Positions 10,001-18,172 are shown, numbered from the stretch's first letter. The stretch: 64,000 nucleotides of DNA from Alicyclobacillaceae bacterium (GCA_029961045.1 JASBVN010000005.1:1-64000); one strand, 5' to 3'. Made by a program: numbers and translations. The notes: generated by a model not told the origin, from the letters alone.

Positions 10001-11602
10001 CAACGACGGGCGCGGCCCCAGGACCACCCGGGTGGAAAAGTGTTCGATTTCCCGCTCCCGGTCGATGGCCGGATTGGTGACCACCGCCACCGTTTCCTTA
10101 TAGTAATCGGCGAGGTTCTGACGCTCCCGCGACAGCGCCGCCAAAGGACCGTCGTACCCGAGGGAACGGATGGGCTCCGCTCCGGTTCCGGCTTCGAATT
10201 CGAGCAATTTCAGATCGTCCGCGTCCCACCCGAAGGCGGCGACCAACCGCTCCCGCAATTCGGGCTGGTCGGGAATTTCGCGGACCTCTCCAAAACCGGG
10301 CCCTTCGACGGCGGCCGAAGAGGCGCCGAATTGCAACGTCGCGCGGAACCGGTCGAAGGAGAACCGGCTCTTCGCCCGTTCCAGCACGACCCTCTGAAAT
10401 TCGTGATAGGGGTGGACTCGGAGCCCCACTCCCCGTTCCACCTGAACTCCGATCTTTTCGCCCGGGGCCAGGGGTTTCGGATCCGCCACCATATCGGCCA
10501 GGTCGACGACCCCCTGTTCGGAGGAAAAATAGAGTGCCCGTTCCGTTTGCAACATCCACAGAGGCCGCAACCCGAGGGCGTCGACGCTGAACACGCACTC
10601 GTCCCCGTACCGAGAAACCACGCCTGCCGGCCCTTGGGCAAAGGGACCCCAAGCGGACCGGAAGAACATGTATAAATCCTGCAAATCGGATTTAAAATTT
10701 TTAATTTCGTTAATAATCGGCGGGAACGCCAGTTCCATCGCTTCGTAAAGGGTGAACCCGTACCGGTGAATCAACCCTTCGATGGTGCGGTTGAGATCCT
10801 GAGAGTCGCTTCCTTCCCGAACCAGAGGGATGCCCAACATCTCCGCCTCTTCGCGGAGTTTGGCGATGGTGTTGATTTCCCCGTTGTGGCCGAGCAGCGA
10901 AAAGGGCTGGACCCGTTCAAACGCCGTCGATGTGTTCGTCGAATACCGGTTGTGTCCGATGCTGATCGCCGACCGCAAATCCCGGTTCGACAAATCCGGA
11001 TAATAGTCGGGCAGCGTCGCCGCGGAACCCCTCACCTTGTACACCACACTATACGGGCTGAGGGAAACGACGTGTACGGGAGTGACCGACTCGATGGACA
11101 GGTGCAATTCAAACAAAGTGCGCGCAGCCGATGCAGCATCGGGAGTCAAACACGCCACCTGCCAGAAGACAGGCTCGTCCTCGCGCCCCCGCGGCCCGAG
11201 GGCCTTCGAATTGACGTTTCCGGCCTCCTCAAAGAGGAGCTCGACGTCGGCTTCCCGGAACAGCGCCCGAACCCGGTCCATCCAGTGCTCCGCCTGCTCC
11301 CGCTGATCCTTGGGAATGAAAAAGTGCCCGACCGCAAACCGTTCGTCTTCCGCCAAAGCGCCCGGCCGTCCTTGATGGGCCAGCTTCTTCGCCCACAGCT
11401 TGCGGGGAATATCCATCAGAATGCCGCATCCGTCCCCTTCTCCGTCCACAAATCCGGCGCGGTGCTGCATCTGAATCAGAGCTTTGATGATACTCTGAAC
11501 ATTGTCGTATGAAGGGATTCCATTCCGTTCCACCGCCGCAATGATCCCGCAGGCGTCGTGTTCGGCGGTAAGTCCCCGCACACCCGAAAACTGCTCCAGC
11601 AT
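7028..11602 (-). CDS. gltB: glutamate synthase, large subunit
   Basis: Makes two glutamates from glutamine and 2-oxoglutarate (large subunit; called GltA in Bacillus subtilis). The 1524 residues have the full family length. The N-terminal glutamine amidotransferase begins at Cys18 after a short propeptide (MLEQFSGVRGLTAEHDACGI), as in class II amidotransferases. The central and FMN domains follow, with PGEGGHLPG and the 3Fe-4S cysteines in GCTSCRACHKDTCHVGIATQ. A C-terminal GXGXG beta-helix ends it. ATG 11602 follows AGGAGGTGGG. No small subunit (gltD) lies next to it; the gene has its own promoter, riboswitch and terminator. Confidence 0.97.
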   Translation of the reverse strand: MLEQFSGVRGLTAEHDACGIIAAVERNGIPSYDNVQSIIKALIQMQHRAGFVDGEGDGCGILMDIPRKLWAKKLAHQGRPGALAEDERFAVGHFFIPKDQREQAEHWMDRVRALFREADVELLFEEAGNVNSKALGPRGREDEPVFWQVACLTPDAASAARTLFELHLSIESVTPVHVVSLSPYSVVYKVRGSAATLPDYYPDLSNRDLRSAISIGHNRYSTNTSTAFERVQPFSLLGHNGEINTIAKLREEAEMLGIPLVREGSDSQDLNRTIEGLIHRYGFTLYEAMELAFPPIINEIKNFKSDLQDLYMFFRSAWGPFAQGPAGVVSRYGDECVFSVDALGLRPLWMLQTERALYFSSEQGVVDLADMVADPKPLAPGEKIGVQVERGVGLRVHPYHEFQRVVLERAKSRFSFDRFRATLQFGASSAAVEGPGFGEVREIPDQPELRERLVAAFGWDADDLKLLEFEAGTGAEPIRSLGYDGPLAALSRERQNLADYYKETVAVVTNPAIDREREIEHFSTRVVLGPRPSLRRNRSAASRRVELQTPLLLGGHRTKTVLSADAYRALAHRLGTYLFEDLLKEFDVSTYAVYTLDATFGAEESLRDAVQRLSREAVEAVVAGAHLLVIDDERAFRDGRQWLDPHLIVSAVHLALKRHPVAAEADNLRRRVSLVLRSGAIRNLHDIVTAIGLGADAVNPYLMWELAPGDPAAAVGNLYTALQKGMEKVISTLGIHELRGYDRLFSSIGLKPELIPVLETPNFCGSERAGLGWAELEQDARERYAVAAGEAPARPVRQYNYYPRIWKAAGDAAQGVKPYQQFTEKLQEMERTNPISLRHVMDVKEQKDSQVAPEEVDVSVGEHSLPFLISSMSFGSQNEVAYRAYAEAAKQLDMIAMNGEGGEIKDMIGKYPKHRGLQIASGRFGVNIELCNAANLLEIKIGQGAKPGEGGHLPGSKVSPKVAAARNAQPGIDLISPSNNHDIYSIEDLAQMIDELKTANPNARVSVKVPVVPNIGTIAVGIAKAGADIITLSGYDGGTGAARAHALKHVGLPAEIGVRLAHVALVEAGLRDQVEIWCDGGLKTGLDALKMILLGANRCGYATMAMVAVGCTSCRACHKDTCHVGIATQIESIEEAKEKGLKMFVPREFDAAVANLVRFFRSMGRELQEWTAKLGVKRTQDLVGRTDLLEQTRELDRLDVRELLTPVVLSAWNAGLRGAPKVRMSSVGANSLTERIAAQTVLEVAAGSETVAQQAEQVTAHDRVLGSFLAGSVTRGRLRGEFKGFRKANLHFNKGSITGNGLGAYNAAGVHIRVEGGAQDGVGKGSLGGKIVVMKGVNRRGERLDGSVGKGLAYGAQRGLFIVQGDADSRAGIRLSGADVIIGGMLKEPVDDSLGLIGARANIKGFAFEYMTNGRALVLGDPGPWICSGMTGGVVYLRVQPEMGLTVEALQRRIAKGAKVSLQPLDPHGKRDVEELLHLYLRELVRTKQHEEADAVRRLLDHPENHFVMVKPTSQQTDQDIATE

Positions 11603-11655
11603 CCGTTCCCACCTCCTAAAAAATCCATCCTATGCCGCTCCGCCGTCCTGCGGCG

Positions 11656-11709
11656 GCAAGCAAGAACCCGGCGACAAATCCCGCCTCACAGGGAACCTGT
11701 CCGCCGGGT
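11656..11709 (-). terminator. riboswitch expression platform (terminator overlapping aptamer 3' end)
   Basis: On the minus strand ACCCGGCG (11702-11709), which is part of the conserved ykkC 3' segment, can pair perfectly with CGCCGGGT (11666-11673), followed by TTCTTGCTTG. Ligand binding would hold the first strand inside the aptamer and prevent the terminator, so an ON switch is inferred. A second GC hairpin (11641-11656) followed after a gap by six Ts lies closer to the ribosome binding site. Confidence 0.6.
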
Positions 11710-11802
11710 CTTTTATCCCCACGGTGCAGCCGCACGGCTTGTACCGTTCGGTCCTGTCCAGTATTTCCTGACTGGCCGGATCCCAGGGTACACTTTCCGT
11801 TG
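11690..11802 (-). promoter_or_regulatory. ykkC-class riboswitch aptamer, probably subtype 2a (ppGpp)
   Basis: The leader of glutamate synthase contains the conserved ykkC blocks in order: AGTGTACCCTGGGATCCGG, then GGACCGAACGGTAC, then a hairpin, then GGGGATAAAAGACCCGG and GGACAGGTT. These blocks define the ykkC fold shared by guanidine-I, ppGpp and PRPP riboswitches. The ligand cannot be read with certainty from sequence alone; published subtype 2a (ppGpp) RNAs sit before branched-chain amino acid and glutamate synthase genes, which makes ppGpp the best guess here. The RNA starts at the predicted transcription start. Confidence 0.85.
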
Positions 11803-11808
11803 CCTATC

Positions 11809-11837
11809 ACTATACTACACCGATAAATGAAACACAA
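11809..11837 (-). promoter_or_regulatory. sigma-A promoter of the riboswitch-gltB transcript
   Basis: Minus-strand TTGTGT (11832-11837), a 17-bp spacer and TATAGT (11809-11814). The predicted start near 11802 coincides with the 5' end of the ykkC aptamer. Confidence 0.75.
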
Positions 11838-11929
11838 GAGTTTTGCCGTTTCGTGGCACATTCGGCTCCGAAGCCACAAAACTGTCACATCAAAACGGGG
11901 TGCTCGTCCGTCCTCTTCCGGGGACATGT

Positions 11930-11963
11930 AAGAAGTTCCGGCGGACTCCGAAAGCCGCCGGAA
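11930..11963 (-). terminator. hairpin after the aminotransferase gene, possible terminator
   Basis: A 9-bp perfect stem, TTCCGGCGG (11936-11944) with CCGCCGGAA (11955-11963), lies about 65 bp beyond the aminotransferase stop and upstream of the gltB promoter. Only CTTCTT follows on the minus strand, so termination efficiency is uncertain. Confidence 0.5.
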
Positions 11964-12027
11964 GTCAATTCCCACAATTGGACCTGCTAAAGAAAGGATC
12001 CAATTTCTTTTACACTGTGCTATCCGC

Positions 12028-13392
12028 TTACGAAACAGCGGCACAAACGCTTTCCAATTCTTTTTCGAGCACATCGAGAGCTTCGTTCAATTGGTCCTCC
12101 GGAATGACCAATGGCATTAAAAAACGCACCACATTTCCGTACAACCCGGCCTTGACGGCGATCACCCCGCGTTCCAGGGCCCGCCGGAGGAGGGCTGCGG
12201 TCTCCGGTCCGGCCGGCTCCCGGGTCTTCCGGTTTTTGACCAGTTCCACGGCCATCATGGCGCCCATCCCCCGGACGTCGCCCGCAAGGGGGAAGCGCTC
12301 CTTCCACCGATCCAACCGGGTCTTCAGAAGAACTCCCAGCGAACGGGCCCGGCCGATGAGCCCCTCCGACTCCAGAATGTCCAACACGGCCAAACCGGCG
12401 GCACAGGCGGCGGGATTGCCGACGTAGGTGCCTCCGACGGCGCCGTCCCCGGGCGCATCGAGAATTTCCTTTCGACCGAAAACCCCGGACAGGGGCAGAC
12501 CGGCGGCGATGGACTTTCCGACGCACACCAAATCGGGCTGCAAACCGAAAGCTTCACAGGCGAACATATGGCCCGTGCGGCCGAACCCGGTCTGTATTTC
12601 ATCCGCGATCAGGAGGATGCCGTAATCCCTGCACCGCTCCTGCAGTCCTGAGAGAAATTCCTTTGGGGGCACGATGAATCCGCCTTCCCCGAGGACGGGT
12701 TCCACAATCGCCGCCGCCACCTCCCGCGGAGCCACCAGGGCTGAAAAGGCGCGGTCGAGGGCGGCCAGAGCCTCTTCGGCGGCCCGAACCGGATCGCCCG
12801 CCCGGTAGGGATCGGGATAGGGCACCCGGTACACTTCGGGGGCAAAGGGACCGAAGCCGGCCTTGTACGGCACGGTTTTGCTGGTCAAGGTCATGGCCAA
12901 CAAGGTGCGGCCATGAAAAGCCCCTTCAAAACACAACACGGCAGGCCTGCCCGTATAAGCCCGGGCGATTTTCACGGCGTTTTCGACCGCTTCGGCTCCG
13001 GAGTTGAAAAAGGCCCCCTTCTTTTCCCCTCCTCCGGGAATATAGGGGATCAAGCGCTCGGCCAGCGCCACATAGGCGTCGTACATCACGACGCTGAAAT
13101 CGGTATGGGTGAAGCGGCGAACTTGTTGCTCCACCGCCTCCACCACGCGGGGATGAGCGTGCCCGACGTTCAGGCATCCAAGTCCCCCCGCCAAATCGAT
13201 GAAGGTATTGCCGTCCACATCGTGGATGAGCGCCCCTTCGGCCCGTTCCACGACCACCGGGGCATATACGGATACCGCATCGGCCACCGATTTTCCTTTG
13301 CGCCGGAACCATTCGGCCGACTTCGGGCCGGGAACCGGAGTGCGGATGTGAATCGATCCCACCGCCGTCACCCTCTCTTCCACACAGAACAT
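12028..13392 (-). CDS. gabT: class III aminotransferase (4-aminobutyrate aminotransferase-like)
   Basis: PLP-dependent enzyme that by family would transfer the amino group of 4-aminobutyrate (or a related omega-amine) to 2-oxoglutarate. 454 residues with class III features: GNTFIDLAGGLGCLNVGHAHP near 60-80, FFNSGAEAVENAVKIAR near 127, EGAFHGRT near 155, IADEIQTGFGRTG near 258 and the PLP lysine in CVGKSIAAGLPLSG near 287. The ATG at 13392 has its GGGAGG only three bases away; a GTG at 13362 behind AGAGGGTGA is a plausible alternative. Substrate is assigned by general likeness only; other omega-amino acids are possible. Confidence 0.85.
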   Translation of the reverse strand: MFCVEERVTAVGSIHIRTPVPGPKSAEWFRRKGKSVADAVSVYAPVVVERAEGALIHDVDGNTFIDLAGGLGCLNVGHAHPRVVEAVEQQVRRFTHTDFSVVMYDAYVALAERLIPYIPGGGEKKGAFFNSGAEAVENAVKIARAYTGRPAVLCFEGAFHGRTLLAMTLTSKTVPYKAGFGPFAPEVYRVPYPDPYRAGDPVRAAEEALAALDRAFSALVAPREVAAAIVEPVLGEGGFIVPPKEFLSGLQERCRDYGILLIADEIQTGFGRTGHMFACEAFGLQPDLVCVGKSIAAGLPLSGVFGRKEILDAPGDGAVGGTYVGNPAACAAGLAVLDILESEGLIGRARSLGVLLKTRLDRWKERFPLAGDVRGMGAMMAVELVKNRKTREPAGPETAALLRRALERGVIAVKAGLYGNVVRFLMPLVIPEDQLNEALDVLEKELESVCAAVS

Positions 13393-13444
13393 GGACCTCC
13401 CACTTAGTATGCCCGCGGGAAACGTGCGGTCCGCGCCAAGAGGA

Positions 13445-14140
13445 TCACGACATCATTTCTTTGAGAGCCTTGCGAATCACGTCCACTGCGATGGCAAACC
13501 CGATTCCCTGGGAACTCTGGCTCACGGCGGTGTTGATCCCCACCACCCGACCCCGGAGATTGATCAGGGGCCCTCCGCTGTTGCCCCGGTTGATCGCCGC
13601 GTCCGTTTGGATGAGATGGGGATACCGCCGGTCGCCGATGGACATGGGGCGTTCCTTGGCGCTGATGACCCCTACTGTAACCGTATGATCCAGACCCAAC
13701 GGATTGCCGATCGCCACCACCCACTCTCCCACCCGAATGTCCTTTGAGCGAGCCAACTCCAAGATCGGCAGCCCCTTGGGTTTGCGAACACTCAAGACGG
13801 CCAAATCCAGTTCGTAGTGGGCGCCGACGATGCGGGCTTCCACCGGATCCCTTCGGCCGAGCAGCCGCACCTCGATGTCCGTCGCCCCGTGAATGACGTG
13901 TTCATTGGTGAGGATCAAGCCCCGCTTGTCAAAGAAAAAACCGGAACCGATATTGAGTTGACGGAGTTCCGGCTCCCGGTCGTCCTCCGGAAGGCGCCAT
14001 GGCCACCCCGGCAGCCTGACGGCCGCATATCCCGATGTCTCCTGCACCACTTCGATGTTCACAACCGCCCCCCGGTATTGTTCCACGACATCGGCGATGC
14101 GGTAGACCGTCCACCCGGCCGTCTTGGGCGTCCGTTTCAT
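13445..14140 (-). CDS. HtrA-like serine protease domain without signal peptide or PDZ
   Basis: 231 residues forming only the S1C chymotrypsin fold of DegP/HtrA. The catalytic triad is present: His in TNEHVIHG, Asp in ELDLAVL and Ser in NRGNSGGPL. The N-terminus is polar with no transmembrane segment or signal peptide, and no PDZ domain follows the protease domain, whereas Bacillus HtrA proteins are membrane-anchored and carry a PDZ. It would therefore be a cytoplasmic, minimal protease. ATG 14140 follows GAGGAG. It is flanked by unrelated metabolic genes. Confidence 0.85.
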   Translation of the reverse strand: MKRTPKTAGWTVYRIADVVEQYRGAVVNIEVVQETSGYAAVRLPGWPWRLPEDDREPELRQLNIGSGFFFDKRGLILTNEHVIHGATDIEVRLLGRRDPVEARIVGAHYELDLAVLSVRKPKGLPILELARSKDIRVGEWVVAIGNPLGLDHTVTVGVISAKERPMSIGDRRYPHLIQTDAAINRGNSGGPLINLRGRVVGINTAVSQSSQGIGFAIAVDVIRKALKEMMS

Positions 14141-14240
14141 TCCCCGTCACTCCTCGATTCCCCGATGGCGTCTTACATCCTATGCCGCCGGTCGCAAGGG
14201 AGTGAGGGGCGAAAACCCGGATGAAACCGGCGCGTCCGCC

Positions 14241-14564
14241 TTACGGTTCCGGATCCGGTTCCCTACGCCCCGCTCCGCTCAAGGCCTTGGCCGCCGCCGT
14301 GCCGGGCAGCGGATCTTCCCGGAACAACGGCTCCATGCCGTTTTCCAATTTAAGATATAGATCTCGGGGATTCCGGCCGTGAACAATGCCGTTGTTCCTG
14401 AGGACAAAGGGGACGTCGGTACACAAACCGCAGACTTCCAGACAATCGGCCACCTCGATGGACAAGTCTGGATACTTTTCCCGCAGAGCCTGCAACACTT
14501 CCCCCGAGCGTTCGAGATTCCGCTTGCAAAACTTCAGCGAAAGGGATTGGATCGTGCCGTTCAT
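14241..14564 (-). CDS. DUF1450 family protein (YuzB-like)
   Basis: 107 residues with the DUF1450 pattern: an early cysteine (KFCKRNL), then DCLEVCGLCTDVPFVL containing closely spaced cysteines, then a short C-terminal tail. The family is small and cysteine-containing with a thioredoxin-like look; its function is not known. ATG 14564 follows GAGGAG. It lies between a cobalt or iron chelatase-like gene and the HtrA-like protease on the same strand. The last 25 residues, rich in Gly, Ala and Pro, go beyond the usual family length. Confidence 0.75.
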   Translation of the reverse strand: MNGTIQSLSLKFCKRNLERSGEVLQALREKYPDLSIEVADCLEVCGLCTDVPFVLRNNGIVHGRNPRDLYLKLENGMEPLFREDPLPGTAAAKALSGAGRREPDPEP

Positions 14565-14602
14565 CGCCGCATCTCCTCGCCAACGGATTTCTCAACCGAA
14601 TC

Positions 14603-14980
14603 TCACATGGCCGCCAAGGTCTCTTCCGCCTTCTCGGCAATGATGCGCGCCAGGCGCGGATCGTACCCGATGTGCGGACCCAAACGGATCCGGACGCCGG
14701 GATGGCGCTGTTGCGCCTCCTCGACGATCCGGGGAAGGTCCCGCGACACATGCCTTCCTAAAAGCAAAAAATACGGGATGACGACCACGTGGGTAGCTCC
14801 TTTCCCGATACAGAGCTCAATTCCTTCGGGAATGGAAGGCGGGGTGATTTCAAGAAAAGCCGCTTCGACCATGTCCCAGTTTCCCTCGCGCCGCAAATCT
14901 TCCATGACGCGAAACATATCTTCGGCTGCCGTCTGAACCTGACTGCCGTGAGCAATCAACAACATTGCTGTCTTCCTCAT
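14603..14980 (-). CDS. small CbiX/SirB-type sirohydrochlorin chelatase
   Basis: 125 residues from ATG 14980, behind AAAGGGG; an upstream frame to 15037 is not needed. It contains the CbiX signatures LIAHGSQ near the start with the metal-binding histidine, then VVVIPYFLLLGRHVSRDLP with a second histidine, and LGPHIGYDPRLARI. The short single-domain form (CbiX-S) inserts Co or Fe into sirohydrochlorin; neighbours do not tell which metal, as no other siroheme or cobalamin genes lie here. An extended -10 promoter sits upstream. Confidence 0.8.
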   Translation of the reverse strand: MRKTAMLLIAHGSQVQTAAEDMFRVMEDLRREGNWDMVEAAFLEITPPSIPEGIELCIGKGATHVVVIPYFLLLGRHVSRDLPRIVEEAQQRHPGVRIRLGPHIGYDPRLARIIAEKAEETLAAM

Positions 14981-15035
14981 CCCGCGATCCCCTTTCGGCC
15001 CTCCGCAGGGGAGCGGCCTATTTCTGATCGGCTCC

Positions 15036-15044
15036 ATTATAACA
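15036..15044 (-). promoter_or_regulatory. extended -10 promoter of the chelatase gene
   Basis: The minus strand shows TGTTATAAT, a perfect -10 with the TGn extension, about 55 bp before the start codon. No good -35 is visible. Confidence 0.5.
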
Positions 15045-15103
15045 AACCGATCGCTACACCGCCCCTCGAGGACCCGTCTCCGCCGAACCGGCGCCGGGCC
15101 CGG

Positions 15104-15931
15104 TCACACGAACCGAACGGCCACTTCGTAGCCGGTGTGTTTTTTGACGTGAAACACTCCCGCGTCCAGCAGGAGATATTGCCCTTGGACCCCCAGCAAC
15201 ACCCCTTCCACCGCCTCCCGGCGGTCCAAGGAAAGAGACCGGACCGTAGGAGGGCGGCCGGCGACGGGATAGGCCAACCGCACGGCGGGCACCTCGATCC
15301 AGAACGGTTCAAACCGGGCCCCAAGCATCTTCCTCAGCCGGTCCCGCACCACCGGAAGATCCTCCCATTCCACCTCGCCCCGCAACATTTTTCTCCAATC
15401 GGTGCGGTCGGACAAAAATTCGGCCGCCGCCGCCTCCAATTCCCCCGCCTGCTTGCGGGAGGGCACTTCGGCCACCGGAAGAGCGGCCACGGCCCCCTGG
15501 TCGATCCAGCGCTGAAGGGCCCGGTTTTTGCGGGTAACCCCTACTTTGACGTGACTGCTGAGGGCGAGATAGACATAATGAGGGATCATACAATTCCGCC
15601 GGGCAAAGGATTCGTCCCGGCACGTTCCCTCGTGGTAGTGGCAGAGATGCGGCTGAATGATGCAGCGGTCGCATTCGGCGAGGGTCGTCACGCACGGATA
15701 ACAATACCCGTTTTGATACAACTTCGACACCCGGCGACCGCAGTGCCGGCACGCCTTTTGCCTCAACCTGCGGATTTCCAAGCGCGATCCGAGACGAGTG
15801 TTCAGCGGAATTCGCACATCCCCGACCCGAAGCGCATACTGGACGGGTTCCGCCCACGTCGGCTCCAATTCTTGAAGAAACCCGGTCACCCACACCCCGG
15901 CACCCGCCCTTTCGTCGTCAACGGGGATCAT
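15104..15931 (-). CDS. DUF2797 protein
   Basis: 275 residues if started at ATG 15931; the frame extends to a TTG at 15982 but the shorter form fits the family N-terminus. Cysteine pairs (CRHCG, CYPC, CDRC) and the block LCHYHEGTCRDESFARRNCMIPHYVYLALSSHVKVGVTR identify DUF2797. The segment YVYLALSSHVKVGVTR resembles a GIY-YIG-like fold, and the cysteines probably bind zinc or an Fe-S cluster. Function is unknown. The 5' end overlaps the preceding 117-residue gene by 14 bp, so the two are co-translated. Confidence 0.8.
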   Translation of the reverse strand: MIPVDDERAGAGVWVTGFLQELEPTWAEPVQYALRVGDVRIPLNTRLGSRLEIRRLRQKACRHCGRRVSKLYQNGYCYPCVTTLAECDRCIIQPHLCHYHEGTCRDESFARRNCMIPHYVYLALSSHVKVGVTRKNRALQRWIDQGAVAALPVAEVPSRKQAGELEAAAAEFLSDRTDWRKMLRGEVEWEDLPVVRDRLRKMLGARFEPFWIEVPAVRLAYPVAGRPPTVRSLSLDRREAVEGVLLGVQGQYLLLDAGVFHVKKHTGYEVAVRFV

Positions 15932-16271
15932 AGCCGGCAGTTCCAAAAGGCTTCGGCCCCGCCTGAACTCCTTCAAACACAAACAACCAGCCTTTCTCGG
16001 CCCGGTAGATCTTGACGTTCACCTGATCGTCGAGCATGAGCAAATGAAACAAGTTCATGTCGGATTTCATATACGGACTGAGATGTTCATCGTGAAAACG
16101 CAAGGCAAGCACTCGCCCCCGTTCGTGGGCTGGCACTTCCACCCCGTCGAATCCCTGAACGTCTCCCACCTGAGTGGGCGGCAGCAATTCGGCCGCCCTT
16201 TTTCGCAAGGATTCGTATACTTCCCGGGCGGCCTTCGCCTTGCGACTGGCTTGCGTGATCATCACATACAT
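15918..16271 (-). CDS. hypothetical protein, 117 residues
   Basis: A soluble protein with a helical N-terminus (YVMITQASRKAKAAREVYESL) and a beta-rich second half (LALRFHDEHLSPYMKSD, VNVKIYRAEKGWLFVFEG). ATG 16271 follows TAGGAG; ATG 16262 is a second choice. It is probably in one transcript with the small membrane protein upstream and the DUF2797 gene downstream. I do not recognise a family. Confidence 0.65.
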   Translation of the reverse strand: MYVMITQASRKAKAAREVYESLRKRAAELLPPTQVGDVQGFDGVEVPAHERGRVLALRFHDEHLSPYMKSDMNLFHLLMLDDQVNVKIYRAEKGWLFVFEGVQAGPKPFGTAGYDPR

Positions 16272-16284
16272 TGCTGCGACGCTC

Positions 16285-16554
16285 CTATCTGAGATCCTCT
16301 GATTCGTATTCCTCCCGCCGCCAAGCCTCCCGCCTCCGCCGCCTCTCCTCTTCCGCCTCAGGAGACCACAAATTCCGGTCGGCCCGGGAAAAAAGCCCGA
16401 TCACAGGCAACATCAGGGCCATCCCGATGAGGGCGGCGCCCACCGACCACGCCGCCGCCTTCCACAGGGGTTGGTGGGCACCGAACGCCAACAGGAGAAA
16501 CAGAGCCGGACAAAACACCGCGCAACTGCGCAACCAAAACCGGAGATACGCCAT
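16285..16554 (-). CDS. small membrane protein, two transmembrane segments
   Basis: 89 residues with hydrophobic segments at about 9-27 and 33-54 and a highly charged C-terminal tail rich in Glu and Arg. Its ribosome binding site (AGGACGGG) overlaps the stop codon of pepA just upstream, which suggests co-expression. No family recognised. Confidence 0.6.
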   Translation of the reverse strand: MAYLRFWLRSCAVFCPALFLLLAFGAHQPLWKAAAWSVGAALIGMALMLPVIGLFSRADRNLWSPEAEEERRRRREAWRREEYESEDLR

Positions 16555-16566
16555 GATTTTCCCGTC

Positions 16567-17997
16567 CTATTGCGATAATTCTTCCACCAGCCGGGCGAGG
16601 AGACGGACCCCGAACCCGGTGGCCCCTGCGACCCAGTACCCTTTTGTCTTGGAGGTGTCCATCGGCCCCGCCATGTCGATGTGGGCCCACTGTACCCCGT
16701 CGGGAACAAACCGTTTGAGGAACAAAGCGGCCGTGATGGCGCCCCCGTAGGGGCCTTCGCCGATATTCTTCAGATCGGCGTAATCGCTTTTCAACAGGGT
16801 CTCGTAATCCTCGACCAAAGGCATGGGCCAGACCCGGTCCCCCACCCGCTCTCCAATGTCCTTCAGGCGTGCGGTCAATTCCTCGGCGCCGAACACCCCC
16901 GCCACCTTCACCCCGAGGGCCGCCGCGCAGGCTCCCGTCAGAGTGGCAATGTCCACGATCGTCTTGGCTCCCCTCCGGCCGGCCAAAAGCAGAGCGTCGG
17001 CGAGAATCAGGCGGCCTTCGGCATCGGTGTTGGCCACCTGGACCGTCGTCCCGTCGGCGTATTCGATGATCTCTCCCGGCAGCATGGCTCCTCCGCTCGG
17101 AAGGTTCTCCGCCGCCGGCACCAAGGCGAGTACATTGGCCCGCAAACCCAAGCGGGACACCACTTCCACGGCGCCGATGACGGCCGCGGCACCGGCCATG
17201 TCCATTCGCATGTCGCTGATGTCCCGCTGGCTCTTGAGGCTAATCCCTCCGGAATCGAAGGTCATTCCCTTGCCGATCAGGGCGATGAGGGGCTTGGCCG
17301 GATCCGAGGCGTAGCGCAACTCAATCAGGCGCGGAGGGTGGTCGCTCCCTTTCCCGACGGCTTGCAACCCCCTCAACTGCATGCGTTCCAGGTCCGCTCC
17401 GCCGTACACGGAAACCTCCACCGGGGTGCCGGTAAACCGGTTCAGCACCGCATCCGCCAGCGTGTCGGGGCGCAGACGGTTGGACGGTTCATTGGCCAAA
17501 TCCCGGGCCAAACAAGTTCCGGCGGCTGCGGTCAGCCCTCGGGCGAATCCTTCCCGACAGGCGGCCTCTTGCTCCCCGGAAACCACCAGATCGACCCGTT
17601 TCAATGCGTGCTCGCGCTTTTTCGACTTGTACCGGTCGAAGACGTAAGTGCCCAAGACGAGGCCTTCGGCTACGCATTGGGCCGTCTCGGCGGGAGCAAG
17701 GGGCAAATCGGGCAACAGCACCGCGACCTCCTCGATGCCCTCCCTCAAAGCGGCGCGCCCCGCTTCTCCGCAGGCTGCGCGGATCTCTTCCTCGCCGACC
17801 CGATCTGCCGGCCCCAGGCCGACGGCGATCCAACGGCTCAGGCGGCCTTCGCGCTCGATCCAAAATACAGCCTGCTCCTCTTTCTTGCCGTGGCGCTCCT
17901 CCAAAGGCAGCCCAAAGGCCCGGGCGGCGGCCGCTTCCCGGGTCAGCAACAGAATACGGCACGATAAGGGGGATTCCGTCACGATTTTCCAGTCCAA
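16567..17997 (-). CDS. pepA: leucyl aminopeptidase (M17)
   Basis: Cytosolic dizinc aminopeptidase that removes N-terminal residues. 476 residues, a normal family length, with the C-terminal catalytic domain signatures [14 protein letters not shown] (metal-binding Lys and Asp), MRMDMAGAA and [14 protein letters not shown]. The start is a TTG at 17997 behind GGGAGGTTCGG. First gene of a row continuing into a small membrane protein, a hypothetical protein and a DUF2797 gene. The roughly 145 bp between this start and the serA promoter show no further gene. Confidence 0.95.
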   Translation of the reverse strand: MDWKIVTESPLSCRILLLTREAAAARAFGLPLEERHGKKEEQAVFWIEREGRLSRWIAVGLGPADRVGEEEIRAACGEAGRAALREGIEEVAVLLPDLPLAPAETAQCVAEGLVLGTYVFDRYKSKKREHALKRVDLVVSGEQEAACREGFARGLTAAAGTCLARDLANEPSNRLRPDTLADAVLNRFTGTPVEVSVYGGADLERMQLRGLQAVGKGSDHPPRLIELRYASDPAKPLIALIGKGMTFDSGGISLKSQRDISDMRMDMAGAAAVIGAVEVVSRLGLRANVLALVPAAENLPSGGAMLPGEIIEYADGTTVQVANTDAEGRLILADALLLAGRRGAKTIVDIATLTGACAAALGVKVAGVFGAEELTARLKDIGERVGDRVWPMPLVEDYETLLKSDYADLKNIGEGPYGGAITAALFLKRFVPDGVQWAHIDMAGPMDTSKTKGYWVAGATGFGVRLLARLVEELSQ

Positions 17998-18143
17998 CCG
18001 TCCGAACCTCCCGTCCTATTCATGGCGCGCAAAGCCTTTGGAACTGGACGACCGCCGGGCGACGCCGGCAGAAGTTCACAACGACGGGAAAGACTACGTG
18101 CCCACCAACAAATGGGTGCTCCTGATCCTGTGAAAGGGATGCC

Positions 18144-18172
18144 TTGACAGGGGATTGACCCCGTGCTAAATT
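18144..18172 (+). promoter_or_regulatory. sigma-A promoter of the serA T-box transcript
   Basis: TTGACA (18144-18149), a 17-bp spacer and TAAATT (18167-18172). The -35 is perfect, the -10 only moderate. Confidence 0.7.
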
